This document shows positions 59,409-64,000 of a stretch of DNA of 64,000 nucleotides, piece after piece. A program made the translations under genes and the position numbers. The stretch's first letter is position 1. Each line of letters starts with the position of its first letter. The DNA is taken from positions 20,967 through 84,966 of the forward strand of contig NZ_MUKU01000021.1 of NCBI RefSeq assembly GCF_002081825.1. Reading direction: 5' to 3'. The notes beneath the pieces were generated by a model that worked only from the letters and a program-made list of their open reading frames with translations, was not told the origin of the DNA and searched no databases. The stretch comes from Chromobacterium haemolyticum. Lineage in GTDB: Bacteria; Pseudomonadota; Gammaproteobacteria; Burkholderiales; Chromobacteriaceae.

Positions 59409-60140
59409 TCAATCCTCTCCCCTCCATTGCGCCAGCGTCCGGCGCTGCTCGCCCGCCGCGTCGAAATTGTCCGCGGACAGCCAGGCTTCGAAGCCTTGCC
59501 GCAAGGCCGGCCACTCGTGATCCAGGATGGAAAACCAGGCGGTGTCTCGATTGCGCCCCTTGTAGACCATGGCCTGCCTGAACACGCCTTCAAAGCGGAA
59601 ACCCAGCCGCTGCGCCGCCCGCTGCGAAGGCAGGTTCAGCGCATCGCACTTCCACTCATAACGGCGATAGCCCAGCTCAAAGGCCTGGCGCATCAATAGA
59701 TACATCGCTTCCGTCGCCGCCGGCCTGCGCTGCAGCAAGGGAGAGAAATTCAGATGTCCGACTTCGATGCAACCCATCTTCGGATCAATTCGCAAATAGG
59801 CGGCCACGCCCAGAGCCACCCCGCTGACCGCGTCCACGATCGCATAAAAATGCGGATCGCGGCGCCATTGCTGCTCGGCCAGCCAGCCGTAGTAGTCGGC
59901 GTAATCGGCAAACGGCCCGTAACTCAGATAAGTCCAGTTGCGCGCCGCCGCGTCCGCGCCCATCGCCGCGAACAAAGCGGGACCGTGCCGCTCCGCCTGC
60001 AGCGGCTCCAGCCGGCAGAAGCGTCCCTGCAGGTCCGTCTTAGGCGGCCAAGCCGCCTCACGCCAGTCGACCACCGGCCATCCCACCGCCTGGTCCAGGG
60101 CGTTGGCCTCGCCCGCCTGCGCCATGCCCGTTTCCAACAT
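59409..60140 (-). CDS. GNAT family N-acetyltransferase (RimJ/RimL-like)
   Basis: A 243-aa enzyme. GNAT fold: GRFCRLEPLQAERHGPALFAA near 35, GVALGVAAYLRIDPKMGCIE near 100, a RimJ/L-like acetyl-CoA loop (LQRRPAATEAMYLLMRQAFE), then YRRYEWKCDALNLPSQRAAQ and LGFRFEGVFRQAMVYKGRNR. The pattern is that of the RimJ/L-like Acetyltransf_3 group. AGGGGA 6 bases before ATG 60140 sets the start. It is 11 bases after the rhodanese gene. Substrate unknown. Confidence 0.85.
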   Translation of the reverse strand: MLETGMAQAGEANALDQAVGWPVVDWREAAWPPKTDLQGRFCRLEPLQAERHGPALFAAMGADAAARNWTYLSYGPFADYADYYGWLAEQQWRRDPHFYAIVDAVSGVALGVAAYLRIDPKMGCIEVGHLNFSPLLQRRPAATEAMYLLMRQAFELGYRRYEWKCDALNLPSQRAAQRLGFRFEGVFRQAMVYKGRNRDTAWFSILDHEWPALRQGFEAWLSADNFDAAGEQRRTLAQWRGED

Positions 60141-60151
60141 CGCTTCCCCTT

Positions 60152-60535
60152 TCAGCATGCGCAGGACACGGCGACGCCGACGCGCGCCGTGGTCGCGTAG
60201 CCATCGCGCACCCACCAATCCAGGCCTCCTTGCAGTTCGCGCACATTGAAGCCGAGACGCGCCAGCTTCAAAGCGCCCTTGGTCGACGCGTTGCAGCCTA
60301 TGCCGTCGCAGAACGACACCAGGACCGCATCCTTGGGCAAATGCGCGGTGCTGGCCTCATCCATGATCCGGTGCGGCACGGACACGGCGCCAGGCAGGGT
60401 TTCCTTGCGGAAGGCCTCTTCCGCGCGCGCGTCGATCAACACCAGTTTCTCCCCGGCTTGCAAAGCGCTCCAGACATCGGCAGCGTCCATCTCGTACGCC
60501 AGCTTGGCGGCGTAAAACTCCTGCTGACTCAACAT
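60152..60535 (-). CDS. Rhodanese-like sulfurtransferase
   Basis: A 127-aa single rhodanese domain: LVLIDARAEEAFRKETLPGA near 33-50 and the active-site loop VSFCDGIGCNAST near 83-95 with the persulfide Cys. It ends with GLDWWVRDGY. Likely role: sulfur transfer or cyanide/thiosulfate handling. AGGAG 6 bases before ATG 60535. It is divergent from the MocR regulator, which probably controls it along with the GNAT gene. Confidence 0.88.
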   Translation of the reverse strand: MLSQQEFYAAKLAYEMDAADVWSALQAGEKLVLIDARAEEAFRKETLPGAVSVPHRIMDEASTAHLPKDAVLVSFCDGIGCNASTKGALKLARLGFNVRELQGGLDWWVRDGYATTARVGVAVSCAC

Positions 60536-60626
60536 TTTTTTCTCCTGCGGCTCTGGGAATGCTGTTAGCCTAAGCGACAAGTCATACCCCAAACAGTGCC
60601 ACCATGCAAAATCTGGAGGAACCACT

Positions 60627-62084
60627 TTGTCCGCCGAGTGGTTGATCGACTTCCTGCGCCAGCGGCTGCAACGTCAAGGCGCTGAAAGCCTGGCGCGCCA
60701 GCTCTACCGTTTATTGCGCGAACTGATCCGCGCCGGCCAGTTGGCCGGCGGCGCGCCCTTGCCGGCCAGCCGCGCAATGGCGGCGGAACTGGCTCTAGGC
60801 CGCAACACCATTCTCAACGCCTACGAGCAACTGGGTGCCGAAGGCTATCTGGAAAGCCGTCACGGCTCCGGCACCTATGTCGCCGCCCTGTTCAGCCCCC
60901 ACGCCTCCCCGCCGCAGCGCGCTCAGCAATCCCCGGGACTGTCGCAACGCGGTCAACGCGTCTCCGGTCATTGCACGCTGCCCACCGGGCTGGCCGGCGC
61001 CTTCGCCCCCGGCACGCCGGAGCTGAAACAATTCCCCCACGCTCAATGGCAGCGTTGTCTGCAAAACCATATCCAACGCCCGCAACTGGATCATCTTCAT
61101 TATCGCCACGACGGCGGCCTGCCCGAGCTCAAGCGTTCCCTCAGCCAATACCTGTATCTATCGCGCTCCGTTCGCTGCCAGCCGGAGCAAATCGTCATCA
61201 TCCAGGGCGCGCAACAAGGACTGGAACTACTTGCCCGGCTGTTGGCCGATCCCGGCGACGCCGCCTGGGTGGAAGATCCCGGCTACAGCGGCGCGCAAGC
61301 CGCGCTGCGCGCGTCGGAATTGGACATCGTCCCGATCCCGGTCGACGCCCAGGGCATGGCCCCAACGCCCGCGCATCAGGCCGCGCCGCCGCGCCTGATT
61401 TATATCACGCCGTCCCATCAATACCCGACCGGCGTCGTCATGTCGCTGGCGCGGCGGCTAGCGCTGCTTCAATTAGCCAAGCAGCACGACAGCTGGATCA
61501 TCGAAGACGACTACGACAGCGAATTCCGCTACTCCACCCACCCCATCGCCTCCCTGCAAGGCCTGGCCGACAGCGAACGCGTCATTTATCTCGGCACCTT
61601 CAGCAAAGTAATGTTTCCGGCGCTGGGCCTGGGCTATCTGATCCTGCCGGAAGAATTGGTGGAACCGTTCCGCCGCGTGCAGGCGCGCTTGTACCGGGAA
61701 GGCAATTATCAGGTGCAGGCGGCCTTGGCCGATTTCATCGAACAAGGCCATTTCGCCCGCCACATCAAACATATGCGCGAACTCTACCAACTGCGGCAAC
61801 AACTGCTGCGCGGCACCCTGCAGCGCGCCTTGGGAGACGCGTTGCCGCTGTCCGCAGGCGAAGCCGGCCTGCACTTGGTCGCGCAACTGCCGGCCGGCTT
61901 CGCTGAAGAGGAACTCAGCCAGGCCGCCGCCCGGCAGCAACTGTGGCTGCGCCCGCTGGCCAAGCACTTCATCGGACGGCCTGACCGCAGCGGGCTGGTG
62001 CTGGGCTACGCCGGAGTGGATGAACAGGAACTTCACGCCGCCGCGCTCAAGCTGGCGGCGCTATTGGAAACGCGATGGAAGTGA
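60627..62084 (+). CDS. MocR-type (GntR plus aminotransferase) regulator
   Basis: A 485-aa fusion: an N-terminal GntR winged helix (LRELIRAGQLAGGAPLPASR, NTILNAYEQLGAEGYLESR, HGSGTYV) and a C-terminal class I aminotransferase fold with PLP Lys in YLGTFSKVMFPALGLGYL near 310. Such proteins sense PLP or amino compounds; PdxR and GabR are examples. TTG start at 60627 with GGAGGA 6 bases upstream. gabTD is 2.8 kb away, so a GabR role is possible. It overlaps DUF523 by 10 bases. Confidence 0.92.
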   Translation: MSAEWLIDFLRQRLQRQGAESLARQLYRLLRELIRAGQLAGGAPLPASRAMAAELALGRNTILNAYEQLGAEGYLESRHGSGTYVAALFSPHASPPQRAQQSPGLSQRGQRVSGHCTLPTGLAGAFAPGTPELKQFPHAQWQRCLQNHIQRPQLDHLHYRHDGGLPELKRSLSQYLYLSRSVRCQPEQIVIIQGAQQGLELLARLLADPGDAAWVEDPGYSGAQAALRASELDIVPIPVDAQGMAPTPAHQAAPPRLIYITPSHQYPTGVVMSLARRLALLQLAKQHDSWIIEDDYDSEFRYSTHPIASLQGLADSERVIYLGTFSKVMFPALGLGYLILPEELVEPFRRVQARLYREGNYQVQAALADFIEQGHFARHIKHMRELYQLRQQLLRGTLQRALGDALPLSAGEAGLHLVAQLPAGFAEEELSQAAARQQLWLRPLAKHFIGRPDRSGLVLGYAGVDEQELHAAALKLAALLETRWK

Positions 62085-62566
62085 AACCTACGCTGCTGGT
62101 CAGCGCCTGCCTGCTGGGGCAGCCCGTGCGCTACGACGGCCAGGCCAAATCACTGGCCGAACAAGACTGGACGCGATTGCGCCGGGATTTCACCCTGATC
62201 CCCGCCTGTCCCGAATGCATGGGCGGCCTGCCTACGCCCAGACCCGCGGCGGAGTTGCGCGGAGGCGACGGCGCTGCCGCGCTGCGCGGTCAGGCCACGG
62301 TGGAAACCGCCGCCGGCGAAAATGTCAGCACCGCCTTTCTGCGCGGCGCCCAGGCCAGCCTGCGCCTGGCTCAGGCCCATGGCTGCCGACAAGCGCTGTT
62401 GAAGGCCAACAGCCCCTCATGCGGCACGCTCCGCATCTACGACGGCGAATTTTCCGGCAAGCTCAAGAATGGGGAAGGCGTGACCGCCAGCCTGTTGCGA
62501 CAGGCCGGCATCAAGGTCTGTTCGGAGGATCACATAGAAGAATTGCTCAAAGCGCCTGGGGAGTAA
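62075..62566 (+). CDS. DUF523 family protein
   Basis: A 163-aa cytoplasmic protein with the family pattern: LLVSACLLGQPVRYDG, LIPACPECMGGLPTPR and LLKANSPSCGTLRIYDG. Three Cys-containing motifs suggest a metal or cofactor site. Function unestablished. It overlaps the MocR gene by 10 bases, so it is co-transcribed with it. Confidence 0.88.
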   Translation: MEVKPTLLVSACLLGQPVRYDGQAKSLAEQDWTRLRRDFTLIPACPECMGGLPTPRPAAELRGGDGAAALRGQATVETAAGENVSTAFLRGAQASLRLAQAHGCRQALLKANSPSCGTLRIYDGEFSGKLKNGEGVTASLLRQAGIKVCSEDHIEELLKAPGE

Positions 62567-62594
62567 ATCCCCTAGACGCTCTCGTTAACGACGT

Positions 62595-63344
62595 TTACAG
62601 AAACTCGAGGCGACCACCGCTCAAGTGATACATCGCGCCGGCGATCTTGATCCGGCCCTCCTTCTCCAGCTTGGCCAGCACATCGCTGCGCTTGCGGATC
62701 TGATCGATGGTATGCAGCACATTGCTGCGCGCCACCGCATCGACGAACTCCGCATTCTTGCTGCTGCGCTCGCCATCGTACTTGGTCAGAGAAATCGCCG
62801 GCCGAATGCGCGCCAGCAAACCCGTCAGATTGCCCAGCTCCACATGGTCGATAGCCCCCTTGATCGCGCCACAGGCGGTATGTCCCATCACCAGCACCAC
62901 CTTGGCGCCGGCAACCGCGCAGGCGAACTCCATGCTGCCCAGCAAGTCGTCATTCACCACATTGCCGGCCACCCGGGAATTGAAGGTTTCGCCGATGCCC
63001 GCATCCATCACGATTTCCGCCGGCGCGCGCGAGTCTATGCAGCTGAGTACCACCGCGGCGGGGTATTGCCCCTCGGCGCTGGAACGCTTTTGCGCCAGGT
63101 AATCGTGCTGCATCGGCTTGCCGGTGCGGAAACGTTCATTGCCCTTGGCCATCTCCGCCAGCACCTGCTCCGGCGTCATCGCGTCCCGCTGCGTCTTGCT
63201 CAAAGACGCCGCGTAAGCCACGCCGTTCACGCCCCCGTTGGCGCCGATGGCAAATAGCGCCGCCGCGCCCAGCGCGGTTTTCATCACCGTCCGCCGGCCG
63301 ATGGTTTCGCCGCAATTCACTTCCCGACACAGATGCTCGCTCAT
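62595..63344 (-). CDS. Secreted beta-class carbonic anhydrase
   Basis: A 249-aa enzyme. The N-terminus has a Tat-like signal (GRRTVMKTALGAAALFAIG), so it is probably periplasmic. Zinc and catalytic motifs: Cys, Asp, Arg in SCIDSRAPAE near 100, His and Cys in MGHTACGAIKGA near 155. It interconverts CO2 and bicarbonate. AAAGGA precedes the ATG. Secreted beta-type enzymes with a twin-Arg signal are less common than the cytoplasmic kind. Confidence 0.9.
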   Translation of the reverse strand: MSEHLCREVNCGETIGRRTVMKTALGAAALFAIGANGGVNGVAYAASLSKTQRDAMTPEQVLAEMAKGNERFRTGKPMQHDYLAQKRSSAEGQYPAAVVLSCIDSRAPAEIVMDAGIGETFNSRVAGNVVNDDLLGSMEFACAVAGAKVVLVMGHTACGAIKGAIDHVELGNLTGLLARIRPAISLTKYDGERSSKNAEFVDAVARSNVLHTIDQIRKRSDVLAKLEKEGRIKIAGAMYHLSGGRLEFL

Positions 63345-63367
63345 TCGCGTCCTTTCCTAGTGCAGTG

Positions 63368-63396
63368 GTATAAAATTTTTTAATTTTATTTAGCAA
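63368..63396 (-). promoter_or_regulatory. Promoter of the carbonic anhydrase gene with overlapping inverted repeat
   Basis: On -: TTGCTA (63391-63396), 17 bases, TTATAC (63368-63373), in a very AT-rich stretch 25 bases before the ATG. An inverted repeat AACTATC (63395-63401) / GATAGTT (63411-63417) overlaps the -35 and may be an operator. Confidence 0.65.
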
Positions 63397-63570
63397 CTAT
63401 CTAATTAGATGATAGTTCGCGACTTAGTTCACCGCACGGGCAATTAGGACATGGAGATGAAAAGTGCGGCTCCCGCAGCCGACAGCCGGACACCAAGAAG
63501 AAGAGAAACAAGAAAGAAATAGAGAAAACAAACGGAAGAAACCGACACAGACGAGTCACCCCAAACGCAG

Positions 63571-63593
63571 CAAGCCTCCCATGGGGAGGCTTG
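63571..63593 (-). terminator. Second hairpin downstream of the rRNA operon
   Basis: CAAGCCTCCC (63571-63580), 3-base loop, GGGAGGCTTG (63584-63593): a 10-bp stem, a backup terminator of the rRNA operon. No T-run follows. Confidence 0.6.
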
Positions 63594-63620
63594 GCTGTGG
63601 CGCCGAGGCGCAAATGCATA

Positions 63621-63646
63621 AAGCCCAGCTCGTATGAGCTGGGCTT
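63621..63646 (-). terminator. First hairpin downstream of 5S rRNA
   Basis: AAGCCCAGCTC (63621-63631), loop GTAT, GAGCTGGGCTT (63636-63646): an 11-bp perfect stem about 10 bases after the 5S end, read on -. It is the expected rRNA operon terminator. Confidence 0.8.
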
Positions 63647-63655
63647 CGCAATGGG

Positions 63656-63775
63656 GCGTCTGGCGGTGTCCTACTTTCACATGGCGAATGCCACACTATC
63701 ATCGGCGCTAAGGCGTTTCACGGGTCCTGTTCGGGATGGGAAGGCGTGGGACCACCTCGCTATGGCCACCAGACA
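63656..63775 (-). rRNA. rrf: 5S ribosomal RNA
   Basis: 120 nt. On - it begins TGTCTGGTGGCCATAGCGAG, contains GGTCCCACGCC and CCGAACAGG, GTGAAACGCC, TAGCGCCGATGATAGTG, and ends CCGCCAGACGC. The ends pair (GTCTGG/CCAGAC) as in E. coli 5S. Confidence 0.95.
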
Positions 63776-63896
63776 TAAACTGGTACAAACTTGAAGAAGC
63801 CTGGGTCGATACTCGATCAACCCGCATATATTCGGTATTTAATTGTGTCGCACATCCACCAACTCGTCGCTCAGTTTCCCAAGCCACTCAAATGAT

Positions 63897-64000
63897 AGGA
63901 TCAAGCCTCACGAGCAATTAGTATCGGTTAGCTTAACGCCTCACAGCGCTTCCACACCCGACCTATCAACGTCCTGGTCTCGAACGACTCTTCAGGAGGG
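63897..64000 (-). rRNA. rrl: 23S ribosomal RNA, 3' end (partial)
   Basis: On - the sequence contains the conserved 3'-terminal part: GTGTGGAAGCGCTGTGAGG, TTAAGCTAACCGATACTAAT and GCTCGTGAGGCTTGATCCT. The gene runs off the right edge. The 5S-23S spacer (63776-63896) has no tRNA. Confidence 0.93.

Larger units (their letters stand above)
63397..63655. other. Spacer between carbonic anhydrase and 5S rRNA
   Basis: No gene is apparent. It holds the operator-like repeat of the carbonic anhydrase promoter, a purine-rich stretch at about 63490-63545, and the two hairpins listed separately. Confidence 0.6.

Noticed and set aside
63591..63921. Short frames near the right end
   Set aside because: They lie over 5S rRNA, its terminator and the 5S-23S spacer.

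Overview
This is a GC-rich chromosomal window. Gene content and order point to a betaproteobacterium of the order Neisseriales, most likely Chromobacterium or a close relative. The main reasons are a heme operon in the chuPRSTUV order known from Chromobacterium violaceum, a long Neisseriales-style LigA, and YqgE-RuvX next to SMC. I identified the organism by recognising protein families; no search was run.

Layout. 1-9311: the 3' part of a nonribosomal peptide synthetase (end of C, A with an embedded N-methyltransferase, T, C, A, T, TE), an MFS exporter and a type II thioesterase, all on +. 9312-10744: two stop-codon-abutting inverted-repeat elements, a phage P4/P1 c4-like antisense RNA switch in front of a small orphan gene, and a duplicated tRNA-Arg/tRNA-Glu pair. 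10780-17751: an Sfp-type phosphopantetheinyl transferase (-), then the Fur-controlled heme uptake operon chuPRSTUV (+). 17977-31656: hpt, galU, a TPR protein, ligA, zipA, tonB-like, narK-like and smc (all -), with marR (+) inside. 31790-36502: yqgE, ruvX, two DUF3592 paralogues and a 7TM sensor kinase with its response regulator (+). 36566-45861: rbgA, several small genes, an aromatic-rich leader peptide with an attenuator-like terminator in front of an unknown gene, ETF:quinone oxidoreductase, a large MscS channel, a family III CoA-transferase and glutaryl-CoA dehydrogenase (all -). 46015-54585: iclR (+), a CBS-domain gene and argB (-), then tetR with a complete RND efflux operon (+). 55012-63344: gabT, gabD, an unknown 482-aa protein, GNAT, rhodanese, a MocR regulator, DUF523 and a secreted beta-carbonic anhydrase. 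63571-64000: terminator hairpins, 5S rRNA and the 3' end of 23S rRNA, so an rRNA operon on - enters from the right.

How the genes work together. Iron is one theme: ChuR/TonB import heme, ChuTUV carry it across the inner membrane and ChuS handles it in the cytoplasm. The PPTase could arm the peptide synthetase, whose product would leave through the MFS protein. Catabolism is another: glutarate is activated by the CoA-transferase, oxidised by GcdH, and the electrons pass through ETF-QO; GABA is turned into succinate by GabT and GabD. Cell-cycle genes (smc, zipA, ligA) form a familiar cluster that is split here by unrelated genes.

The most unusual points are four. (1) A c4/P4-immunity-like RNA arrangement at 9595-9868, in which one antisense segment can pair with two flanking copies of its target, one of them covering the ribosome binding site of the next gene. 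(2) A family of short inverted-repeat elements that begin directly after stop codons, with TAA or TGA duplicated at the far end in the best copies. (3) A leader peptide dense in Phe, Tyr and Trp codons followed by competing hairpins upstream of a protein of unknown function. (4) The methyltransferase-interrupted adenylation domain of the synthetase.
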